Shown here in pieces: positions 7,756 through 13,752 of a stretch of 14,640 nucleotides of DNA. Origin of the DNA: Gammaproteobacteria bacterium (GTDB lineage Bacteria; Pseudomonadota; Gammaproteobacteria; SZUA-229); NCBI GenBank assembly GCA_016191795.1, contig JACPVK010000037.1:1-14640 (forward strand), in the 5' to 3' direction. The notes beneath the pieces are model-generated. The model saw only the letters and a program-made list of their open reading frames with translations, was not told the origin of the DNA and did no database searches. Position 1 is the stretch's first letter. Each line of letters starts with the position of its first letter. The position numbers were made by a program, and so were the translations under genes.

Positions 7756-7842
7756 AAGTAGCAAGTAGCAAGTAACAAGTAGCAAGGTGAATGCAAAAAA
7801 GCTTTTCCTTGCAACTTGAACCTTTAACCTTGCCACTTTCTT
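7756..7842. repeat. palindromic 7-bp-unit repeat element, copy A
   Basis: The left half is a near-perfect tandem array of 7-mers: AAGTAGC (7756-7762), AAGTAGC (7763-7769), AAGTAAC (7770-7776), AAGTAGC (7777-7783), AAGGTGA (7784-7790). After a centre of AAAAAAGCTTTT (7795-7806) the right half carries the opposite-strand form in the same 7-bp period: CTTGCAA (7808-7814), CTTGAAC (7815-7821), CTTTAAC (7822-7828), CTTGCCA (7829-7835), CTTTC. It fits exactly between the priA stop (7845) and the argS start (7714). It could fold as a long imperfect hairpin and may serve as a terminator for priA. Related copies lie at 13001-13075 and 13624-13746. Confidence 0.75.
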
Positions 7843-7844
7843 CA

Positions 7845-10037
7845 TCAATACAGATCCGCCGGATCCACATCCAGTGACCACCGCACCTTGCTCGCTCCTT
7901 TAATCTCTCCCAATGCTCTGACCCACCCATATAACTGCGCATGTAAATCACGCCGTTCACTGGCCTGCAAGACCAGTTGCATACGCTGGCGGCCGGCGCG
8001 TCGGGCCATGGGGGCGGGGAGCGGGCCGAAGCTGAGGACTTTGCCGGTGGTCAGCAGGTTTTTTGCCTGGCGTAAAAAGTCCGTCACGGTTTCAGATTGT
8101 GTGGCTTCAGCGCGCAGGATGGCGAGATGACTAAACGGGGGTAATTCGCTATGACGACGCTCTGCCAGTGCGGCCTGGGCGAACCCGGTATAGCCTTGAT
8201 TGAGCAGCGTTGCCAGCAAGGGGTGATCGGGCTGATGCGTCTGGATAAAAACTTCGCCGGCGCGTTCGGCACGGCCAGCGCGGCCAGCTACCTGGATAAT
8301 GAGCTGGGCCAGATTTTCGGTGCCGCGAAAGTCGGTGCTGAACAGGCCCTGGTCGGCATCGAGTATGCCCACCAGCGACACATTGGGGAAATCGTGTCCC
8401 TTGGCCAGTATTTGAGTGCCGATCAGAATTCTGGCCTCGCCCAGGCGAGCCTGTTCCAGTTTGTCATCGAGCGCACCTTTGCGGCGGGTGGTGTCGCTGT
8501 CGATACGGCTAATGACGACATCGGGGAAGTGCTGGCCCAGGGCCTGTTCAATGCGCTCGGTACCGGCACCGGGTAACCACAGTTCGCTGTGGCCACATTG
8601 CGGGCAACTGCTCGGGGCCGGTTTTTCGTGACCGCAATGATGGCAATGCAATCGACGACTGTGTTGATGCAGTGTCATGTGCGCATCGCAGCGTGGGCAG
8701 TCTGTGGTCCAGCCGCATTCGTGGCACATCAGTAGCGGTGCATATCCGCGTCGGTTTAAAAACAGTAACACCTGGCCCTGCTGCGCGAGATGGTTGCGAA
8801 TGTGCTGTAACAGCATCTCCGACAAGCCATCCTGTAGCGGGCGGCGGCGCACATCCAGCACTTCAACCCGGGGTGGTCTGGCGTTTGTCGCCGCGCGTTG
8901 TTTAAGTTGTAATAACTGATACTGACCGCGTTCAGCGTTATACAAACTTTCCAGTGATGGGGTAGCCGAGCCCAGCACAACAGGTATGGCGGCGTGTTTG
9001 GCACGCACCAGTGCCAGATCGCGGGCGTGGTATCTAAAGCCTTCCTGTTGTTTTAGCGAGGCATCATGTTCTTCATCGATGATGATGAGTCCCAGTTCGG
9101 GCATCGGCGTAAACAGGGCCGAGCGCGTACCAATGACCACACGGGCATCTCCCCTGGCGGCCATGCCCCAGGCGCACTGGCGCTGGCGGTCATTGAGACC
9201 GGAATGCAGGGCGGCGATAGTCTGGCTGAGGCGTTGCCTGAAGCGGCGGGTAAGTTGTGGCGTCAGGCTGATTTCCGGTACCAGAATTAATACCTGTTTA
9301 CCCCGGGCTATCACGGCATCGGTCAGCGCCAGATAGACCTCGGTTTTGCCGCTGCCGGTAATACCATGCAATAAAAAAGTCTGGAACTGTCCCAGGCTGG
9401 CGTTCACCCGGTCAACCGCGTGTTGTTGATCCGGGTTGAGTTGCGTGGCAGTGACCACGTCACCGTTATTTATTTCCAGGCACGGCTGGATACGTTTTTC
9501 AGCCAGCCCTTTGGCCACCAGACCGGTCATGGCGGTACGCCAGTTGTCACTAAAGCTGGTCAATGCGTCGGTGTCGGCCGGGCTGTGCTGCGTCAGCCAG
9601 CCCAGCAGGGCAGACTGTTTGGGCGCGCGCACCAGACTCGCTACATCCGTTTGGCTGCCGGAGGCGGTGATCTGCCAGAGGCTGTCGCCGCTCAGATCCA
9701 GCGGTTTGCCCTCGCGTAAGGATTTGGGAATGGCAGCCGCCGCTACAACGCCAATTGGATGCTGGTAATAATCGGCTGCCCAGTGAATCAGGCGCCGCAT
9801 GTCCGGGGGTAATAAAGGCTCGGTATCCAGCACTTCACTGACATGCTTGAGTTTATGCAGGGGAAAATCACTGTGTGTGCTCACCCCCATCACCACGCCC
9901 ACCGTGAAGGTGCGGCCAAACGGTACGCGTACCCGGCAGCCAGGCTCGGCCGGCTTGCCGGTGTCGGCTGGCAGGTAATCGAACAGGCGATACAGCGGCG
10001 TGTCGATGGCAACTTGCAGTATGAGAGGTTCGGGCAT
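7845..10037 (-). CDS. priA: primosomal protein N' (replication restart helicase PriA)
   Basis: A 730-residue 3'-to-5' DNA helicase that reloads the replisome at stalled forks; length matches E. coli PriA. The N-terminal DNA-binding part begins LQVAIDTPLYRLFDYLP. Walker A is GITGSGKT at 225-232 (Lys231), and Walker B is DEEH at 321-324. The PriA-specific zinc-binding insertion carries eight cysteines (438, 441, 447, 450, 465, 468, 478, 481) in four pairs. The helicase C-terminal part includes LAKGHDFPNVSLVGILDAD and QVAGRAGRA, and the protein ends VRWSLDVDPADLY as in the family. No strong ribosome-binding site precedes the ATG. DnaA boxes lie 91-125 bases upstream of the start, so DnaA control of priA is possible. 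Confidence 0.98.
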   Translation of the reverse strand: MPEPLILQVAIDTPLYRLFDYLPADTGKPAEPGCRVRVPFGRTFTVGVVMGVSTHSDFPLHKLKHVSEVLDTEPLLPPDMRRLIHWAADYYQHPIGVVAAAAIPKSLREGKPLDLSGDSLWQITASGSQTDVASLVRAPKQSALLGWLTQHSPADTDALTSFSDNWRTAMTGLVAKGLAEKRIQPCLEINNGDVVTATQLNPDQQHAVDRVNASLGQFQTFLLHGITGSGKTEVYLALTDAVIARGKQVLILVPEISLTPQLTRRFRQRLSQTIAALHSGLNDRQRQCAWGMAARGDARVVIGTRSALFTPMPELGLIIIDEEHDASLKQQEGFRYHARDLALVRAKHAAIPVVLGSATPSLESLYNAERGQYQLLQLKQRAATNARPPRVEVLDVRRRPLQDGLSEMLLQHIRNHLAQQGQVLLFLNRRGYAPLLMCHECGWTTDCPRCDAHMTLHQHSRRLHCHHCGHEKPAPSSCPQCGHSELWLPGAGTERIEQALGQHFPDVVISRIDSDTTRRKGALDDKLEQARLGEARILIGTQILAKGHDFPNVSLVGILDADQGLFSTDFRGTENLAQLIIQVAGRAGRAERAGEVFIQTHQPDHPLLATLLNQGYTGFAQAALAERRHSELPPFSHLAILRAEATQSETVTDFLRQAKNLLTTGKVLSFGPLPAPMARRAGRQRMQLVLQASERRDLHAQLYGWVRALGEIKGASKVRWSLDVDPADLY

Positions 10038-10127
10038 AGGGTGCAGAGGGTAAAGCTGATTGCAGAATTGTCAAAGACTTCGCTGTCTGTGCTCGTGGAA
10101 CTGCAGTGTGAAACCACTCTTCGGGCA

Positions 10128-10150
10128 TTATCCACAGAAGCTGTGGATAA
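10128..10150. promoter_or_regulatory. head-to-head pair of perfect DnaA boxes
   Basis: TTATCCACAG (10128-10137) and CTGTGGATAA (10141-10150) form a perfect 10-bp inverted repeat with a 3-nt centre. Each half is the strongest E. coli-type DnaA box. A third, one-mismatch box follows at 10154-10162. The trio lies 91-125 bases upstream of the priA start codon. Confidence 0.75.
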
Positions 10151-10247
10151 CATTGTGGATGAATGCAGCATAACTGGCTGTATGCCACGTTTATTTACCG
10201 GATCTGCTTATGTGAACAAAAAATGACCAGTTTACTATAGCCTTTAA

Positions 10248-10260
10248 AATCAATAAGTTG
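10248..10260 (+). promoter_or_regulatory. candidate IHF-binding site
   Basis: AATCAATAAGTTG matches the IHF consensus WATCAANNNNTTR at every fixed position. It lies between DnaA boxes at 10211-10219 and 10331-10339 in AT-rich DNA, as in oriC regions where IHF bends the DNA. A near copy, AATCAGTAAGTTG (one base different), is at 10594-10606, which makes these two also a dispersed direct repeat. Confidence 0.5.
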
Positions 10261-10723
10261 AGCGTTTTCTAATATGCCATATAGAACAAATCAAGGAGTT
10301 ACAGATGTATGACAAGGCCTATCCCGGGCATGTGTATAAGTAAAATAAATTAACCAGAGTCTTGTCATCAACCAGCCAATTTGTTAGCCGAGTTGATAGT
10401 GAATTTAACGAATGTTGTTGATGAGATATTTATGAATAGTCGCTAAGTCGTTAAAAACAGAGCATATTTTTTTGTTACCCACAAAGCCTGTGGATAACTT
10501 TGTGGACAAAGTGCTAGCAACTGCCTCAAGGCGGCATGATTATTTGACCTGAGTTAGAATGCTTAAAAAACAACCACTCAATATACCTATATAAATCAGT
10601 AAGTTGCAAATCATGGTGCGGTATGGTCAAAAAACGTACAGAAATATTGATGCCTGCGCCAACCTTGTGCATAAGTCTTATCTCTGTTACCTCCCCTGCC
10701 TGGAATGAGCGAGGGCTAAGTCA

Positions 10724-11599
10724 GTGATTTTGTTAGATGTCATTGCACACCACATAGCTGAAATGACGGCCCGTCGCTTTGAAATTGCCGAAACCCGGTC
10801 GATTGGTGGCGGCTGTATTAATCAGGCCATGAGAATTTCCGATGGCGCAACCAGCTACTTCGTCAAGATAAATCAGGCCGACAGGCTCGACATGTTCGAA
10901 GCCGAAGCCGATGCACTGGCCGAGTTGGCAGCGGTGGCAGCGGTACGGGTACCCGGGCCGGTTTGCAGTGGCGAGGCAGAAGGTCAGAGTTATCTGGTAC
11001 TGGAATATCTCAACCTGAGTGGCCGGGCCAACATGGACGTTCTGGGCCGGCAACTCGCGGCCATGCACCGTCATACCTCGGCGCAATATGGCTGGTGGCG
11101 TAGCAACACCATTGGTGCCACGCCACAGAAAAATGATCAGCATCCAGACTGGATCCATTTCTGGCGCCAGCACCGACTGGGTTACCAGCTACAGCTGGCC
11201 GCCAGCCAGGGTTATGGTGGTGAGTTACAACGCCTGGGCACCCAGCTACTAGAGCGCATGCCGGCTTTGTTTGATCGATACCAGCCACCGGCATCGTTGT
11301 TACACGGAGACTTATGGGGAGGTAATGCAGCGGGGCTGGCAGACGGGACACCGGTGATGTTTGATCCGGCCCTGTATTACGGCGATCGAGAAACCGACAT
11401 GGCCATGACGGAACTGTTTGGTGGATTTGGCGGGCGATTTTATGCTGCTTACCATGAAACCTGGCCGCTGGATGCGGGTTATGCAACACGCAAAACCTTT
11501 TATAATCTGTACCACATTCTCAATCATCTCAACATGTTCGGTGGCGGTTATCAGGGGCAGGCGGTAGATATGCTGCGGCGGATACTGGCTGAAATCTGA
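10724..11599 (+). CDS. fructosamine/ketosamine-3-kinase family protein
   Basis: A 291-residue protein of the fructosamine kinase fold (E. coli YniA type), related to aminoglycoside phosphotransferases. The family phosphorylates sugar adducts on protein amines so that they fall off, a deglycation repair; here the substrate is inferred. Seen in sequence: a Gly-rich SIGGGCINQAMRI loop, a nucleotide-binding Lys in YFVKIN (Lys48), the catalytic loop HGDLWGGN at 194-201 (Asp196, Asn201), and the metal-binding FDPALYYGDRETDMAM (Asp214). The start is GTG, chosen because GAGGG at 10711-10715 lies 8 bases upstream. It is the first gene to the right of the DnaA-box region; the perfect box at 10666-10674 overlaps its likely promoter zone. 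Confidence 0.9.
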   Translation: MILLDVIAHHIAEMTARRFEIAETRSIGGGCINQAMRISDGATSYFVKINQADRLDMFEAEADALAELAAVAAVRVPGPVCSGEAEGQSYLVLEYLNLSGRANMDVLGRQLAAMHRHTSAQYGWWRSNTIGATPQKNDQHPDWIHFWRQHRLGYQLQLAASQGYGGELQRLGTQLLERMPALFDRYQPPASLLHGDLWGGNAAGLADGTPVMFDPALYYGDRETDMAMTELFGGFGGRFYAAYHETWPLDAGYATRKTFYNLYHILNHLNMFGGGYQGQAVDMLRRILAEI

Positions 11600-11890
11600 G
11601 TTCCCGGGGTGTTTGTCACTGGAAAGCTGTTTTCTGATAGTTATTGTGATCGCATGGCAAACCCGGCAGGCATTTCGGGCGGATTCAGGGACGAACCTGC
11701 CAGTGAATGCCAAACATCTATTTACCCGCTTTGCTACCGTTTGGCAGGGACTTGATGTGTTTATTTGCAACTAGAAAATCATAATATGTTAATATTCGCG
11801 CCATTTTGACGAATAGCGCGAATCACTTCTCCCCCCAGGGATGGTTATGCGGGCTGTCTGTCGTTAAGTATTCATTATTAGGAGCCGACC
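11600..11890. other. gene-free leader region between the kinase gene and fbp
   Basis: No ORF is credible here. It holds several inverted repeats: TGCCAAAC (11708-11715) with GTTTGGCA (11739-11746), and GGCAGG with CCTGCC between about 11665 and 11702. None has a T-tract, so a clean terminator for the kinase gene is not seen. The stretch 11765-11795 is AT-rich with a poor promoter match, TTGCAA then TAATAT 19 bases on. The fbp ribosome-binding site AGGAG (11880-11884) is 6 bases before the ATG. Confidence 0.4.
11794..11823. promoter_or_regulatory. perfect dyad upstream of fbp
   Basis: ATTCGCGC (11794-11801) and GCGCGAAT (11816-11823) form a perfect 8-bp inverted repeat with a 14-nt centre, 68 bases before the fbp start and next to AT-rich promoter-like DNA. 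It may be an operator or an mRNA hairpin. The binding protein is unknown. Confidence 0.35.
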
Positions 11891-12901
11891 ATGACCGCTG
11901 GCATGAAACTCAAGCAATTCCTGTTACACGAAAAACGCACTGGCGTTGATTTACCTTATGACCTGATTGAACTGATTCATGAAGTCAGCATTACCTGCAA
12001 GGAAATCACTGCCACGGTGAGTCGTGGTGAATTGTCGGGCGTGCTGGGTGTGGCCGGTACCGAAAACGTTCAGGGCGAAACCCAGAAGAAGCTGGACATC
12101 ATTACCAACGACATCATGGTTGGCCACATGCGTGTGAGTGGTCTGGTTGCCGGTATGGGCTCGGAAGAAGTGGATGATCCGATCATGGTGCCAGCGATGG
12201 AACGTGGTGAATATATTCTGATGTTCGATCCACTGGATGGCTCATCCAATATTGACGTGAATATTTCTGTCGGTACTATTTTTTCTGTACTGACCGCTTC
12301 TAAAGGCTGCAAGGCCGATCCGGAAATGAAAGATTTTCTGCAAAAAGGCACCAGACAAAAAGCAGCCGGCTTTGTGGTGTATGGCCCGTCAACCGTACTG
12401 GTGTTGACGACTGGCCAGGGTGTGAACATGTTTACCCTGGATAATCGTATTGGTGAATTTGTGCTCACCAAGCAGGGTGTCTCTATCCCGACCGACACCA
12501 AGGAATACGCCATTAATATGTCGAATCAGCGTTTCTGGGAAAAGCCGATGCAGGAATACATTGATGATTGCCAGCTGGGCGAAAAAGGCCCGTTGGGTAA
12601 ACGCTATAATATGCGTTGGGTAGCATCCATGGTGGCGGAAGTGTTCCGTATTCTGGTGCGCGGCGGCATATTTATGTATCCCTATGACAGCCGTGATCCG
12701 TCAAAACCCGGTAAATTGCGTTTGATGTATGAAGCTAACCCAATGAGTTTTATTGTTGAGCAGGCTGGCGGTATGTGTTCAACAGCGCATGAACGCATTA
12801 TGGATATGGCGGTAACCGATTTGCATCAGCGCGTGCCGGTGGTGTTGGGTTCGCGTAATGAAGTAATCAAGGTAGTTGAATATCACGCCAGGGCAAAATA
12901 A
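11891..12901 (+). CDS. fbp: class I fructose-1,6-bisphosphatase
   Basis: A 336-residue cytoplasmic enzyme that hydrolyses fructose 1,6-bisphosphate to fructose 6-phosphate in gluconeogenesis and, where present, the Calvin cycle. The class I signature is complete: an early GVAGTENVQGE segment, acidic metal ligands Glu92/Glu93, the metal and phosphate loop FDPLDGSSNID at 112-122, and a C-terminal GGIFMYPYDSRDPSKPGKLRL with EQAGG beyond. Length is normal. The start is well supported by AGGAG at 11880-11884 with 6-nt spacing. A strong terminator follows at 12931-12962, so it appears monocistronic. Nothing in the window tells whether the host fixes CO2. Confidence 0.98.
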   Translation: MTAGMKLKQFLLHEKRTGVDLPYDLIELIHEVSITCKEITATVSRGELSGVLGVAGTENVQGETQKKLDIITNDIMVGHMRVSGLVAGMGSEEVDDPIMVPAMERGEYILMFDPLDGSSNIDVNISVGTIFSVLTASKGCKADPEMKDFLQKGTRQKAAGFVVYGPSTVLVLTTGQGVNMFTLDNRIGEFVLTKQGVSIPTDTKEYAINMSNQRFWEKPMQEYIDDCQLGEKGPLGKRYNMRWVASMVAEVFRILVRGGIFMYPYDSRDPSKPGKLRLMYEANPMSFIVEQAGGMCSTAHERIMDMAVTDLHQRVPVVLGSRNEVIKVVEYHARAK

Positions 12902-12930
12902 TTTTTAGTTTTTGTGTTTTTTTCTGCGTA

Positions 12931-12962
12931 AAAAAAGACCGGCAGCCACCGGTCTTTTTTTT
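12931..12962 (+). terminator. strong intrinsic terminator of fbp, probably bidirectional
   Basis: A perfect 12-bp stem (12931-12942 with 12949-12960) closes a 6-nt loop CAGCCA. The GACCGG/CCGGTC core is flanked by A6 on the left and T8 on the right, so it can terminate fbp and also transcripts arriving on the minus strand from the DUF523 gene. Confidence 0.9.
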
Positions 12963-12964
12963 GT

Positions 12965-13110
12965 CGTAGGATGGGTGCAGCGCAGCGAAACCCATCAAAC
13001 AGGTGGCAAGTAGCAAGTTCGAAGTAGCAAGGAAAAGCTTTTACTTGTCACTTGCTACTTGAACCTTGCTACTTTGTTGATGGGTTTCGCTGCGCTGCAC
13101 CCATCCTACG
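12965..13110. repeat. perfect 34-bp inverted repeat flanking copy B of the 7-bp-unit element
   Basis: The arms 12965-12998 and 13077-13110 are exact reverse complements over 34 bases, with 78 bases between them. Each arm itself contains GATGGGT and ACCCATC, so it can fold as a small hairpin, and resembles the GTAGGATGGGT...ACCCATC intergenic palindromes I remember from many proteobacteria. There is no ORF between the arms, so this is not an insertion sequence. The right arm overlaps the 3' end of the DUF523 gene and supplies its stop codon TAG (minus strand, 13108-13106). It may be a MITE-like element or two repeats in opposed orientation, and would make a very stable hairpin. Confidence 0.85.
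13001..13075. repeat. palindromic 7-bp-unit repeat element, copy B
   Basis: Left units: AGGTGGC (13001-13007), AAGTAGC (13008-13014), AAGTTCG (13015-13021), AAGTAGC (13022-13028), then GGAAAAGCTTTTA at the centre. Right units on the opposite strand: CTTGTCA (13044-13050), CTTGCTA (13051-13057), CTTGAAC (13058-13064), CTTGCTA (13065-13071), CTTT. The period is 7 throughout and the organisation matches copy A at 7756-7842. It occupies the whole space between the 34-bp arms. Confidence 0.75.
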
Positions 13111-13621
13111 GGTTGAGCAGTTTTCTGTAAGCTAATACACGCTCTATAAATTGTTGGCGCGATTGTGCAGTTAGTAAATCAGTTTCATCACATACTGGCA
13201 GCTTTGGCCACAATTCTGTAATGCGCTGCGCAAACAATCCACGCTGATTGTCATCGATAACTATGCCGTTATTAAATACCGGAATATTTTTTAACCCGCA
13301 ACTCGGCGATTTGCTTTTAAAGACATAACCGCAAATATTTGTTAGTTGTTGGGGTTTGGTTGCGCAATACACGCGCATGGCGGTGGTGACATCAATCTCG
13401 GGATTATCCCGGCCGGTCATGCGTGGATGTGATGGATTGCCGGTTAATTGCACCGCCGGCCGTGGCACGCCCAGGCCAATTTCAACTTCCGGACAGACTG
13501 GCAGTAAATCAAAATATTGTTGTAAATGTTGGGTAATATCGGCAAATGATTTGATCTCGCCATCGTAACGCACGCGCTGTCCGAGCAGGCAACTGCTGAT
13601 GGCGATGATGGGTTTTTGCAT
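13106..13621 (-). CDS. DUF523 family protein, possible TudS-like thiouracil desulfidase
   Basis: A 171-residue single-domain DUF523 (YbbK-type) protein. The family motifs are seen: ISSCLLGQRVRYDG near the start, PVCPEVEIGLGVPR, and KSKSPSCG. This gives three conserved cysteines, Cys11, Cys43 and Cys108, and Glu45. In TudS, the characterised DUF523 enzyme, three cysteines at equivalent places hold a [4Fe-4S] cluster that removes sulfur from thiouracil, with a nearby catalytic Glu. The activity here is inferred from these residues. No DUF1722 domain is fused. The last sense codon (CCG) is partly, and the stop codon (TAG) wholly, within the 34-bp repeat arm, so the natural C-terminus may have been altered. 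Copy C of the 7-bp-unit element lies directly upstream of the start, and no good ribosome-binding site is visible. Confidence 0.85.
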   Translation of the reverse strand: MQKPIIAISSCLLGQRVRYDGEIKSFADITQHLQQYFDLLPVCPEVEIGLGVPRPAVQLTGNPSHPRMTGRDNPEIDVTTAMRVYCATKPQQLTNICGYVFKSKSPSCGLKNIPVFNNGIVIDDNQRGLFAQRITELWPKLPVCDETDLLTAQSRQQFIERVLAYRKLLNP

Positions 13622-13623
13622 AG

Positions 13624-13746
13624 TGCAAAGTGTTCAAGTTAAAGTGACAGGAAAAAAACCAAAATCGTCAGGCAGGTGCGCTGAACGATACGGCTTTGCG
13701 TACTTTAATTTTTCCTTGCCACTTTAAAACTTTTACCTTTCTCCTG
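13624..13746. repeat. diverged palindromic element, copy C
   Basis: AAAGTGACAGGAAAAA (13641-13656) pairs almost completely with TTTTTCCTTGCCACTTT (13709-13725), and the flanks keep the AAGT.../...ACTT style of copies A and B (for example TTCAAGTTAAAGTG on the left and CACTTTAAAACTTTTACC on the right). The 7-bp period is decayed, and the centre is replaced by about 50 bases that contain a second small dyad, ATCGTCAG with CTGAACGAT. It fills the gap between the hemH stop and the DUF523 start. Confidence 0.5.
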
Positions 13747-13752
13747 TCTTTA

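Larger units (their letters stand above)
10128..10674. other. DnaA-box cluster in an AT-rich gene-free region: candidate replication origin or DnaA-titration locus
   Basis: The 686-bp gap between divergent priA and the kinase gene contains no credible ORF. Perfect TTATNCACA boxes are at 10128-10136 (+), 10142-10150 (-), 10331-10339 (-), 10489-10497 (-) and 10666-10674 (-). One-mismatch boxes are at 10154-10162 (-), 10211-10219 (-), 10475-10483 (+) and 10501-10509 (-). A hand count gives about 34% G+C for 10201-10500, well below the flanking genes. A perfect IHF consensus lies at 10248-10260 and a 12/13 copy at 10594-10606. Only one GATC was seen (10201-10204), so Dam/SeqA control as in E. coli oriC is unlikely. 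Genes point away on both sides (priA left, kinase and fbp right), as at an origin. Against oriC: neither dnaA nor mnmG, the usual neighbours, is present. A datA/DARS-like site or DnaA regulation of priA are the alternatives. Confidence 0.6.

Noticed and set aside
7235..7768. 177-codon plus-strand open frame opposite argS
   Set aside because: It lies fully antisense to the conserved N-terminal half of argS, has Cys/His-rich low-quality composition and no recognisable motif; it is a shadow of argS codon usage.
7756..7842. CRISPR-like array
   Set aside because: Units are 7 bp with no spacers, and the two halves are in opposite orientation; no cas genes are in the window.
9843..10226. 127-codon plus-strand frame running from priA into the gene-free region
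   Set aside because: More than half is antisense to the priA N-terminus, no ribosome-binding site is seen, and it runs through the DnaA boxes; judged non-coding.
12965..13110. Insertion sequence with 34-bp terminal inverted repeats
   Set aside because: Only 78 bases lie between the arms and they hold another repeat, not a transposase; it can at most be a non-autonomous element.
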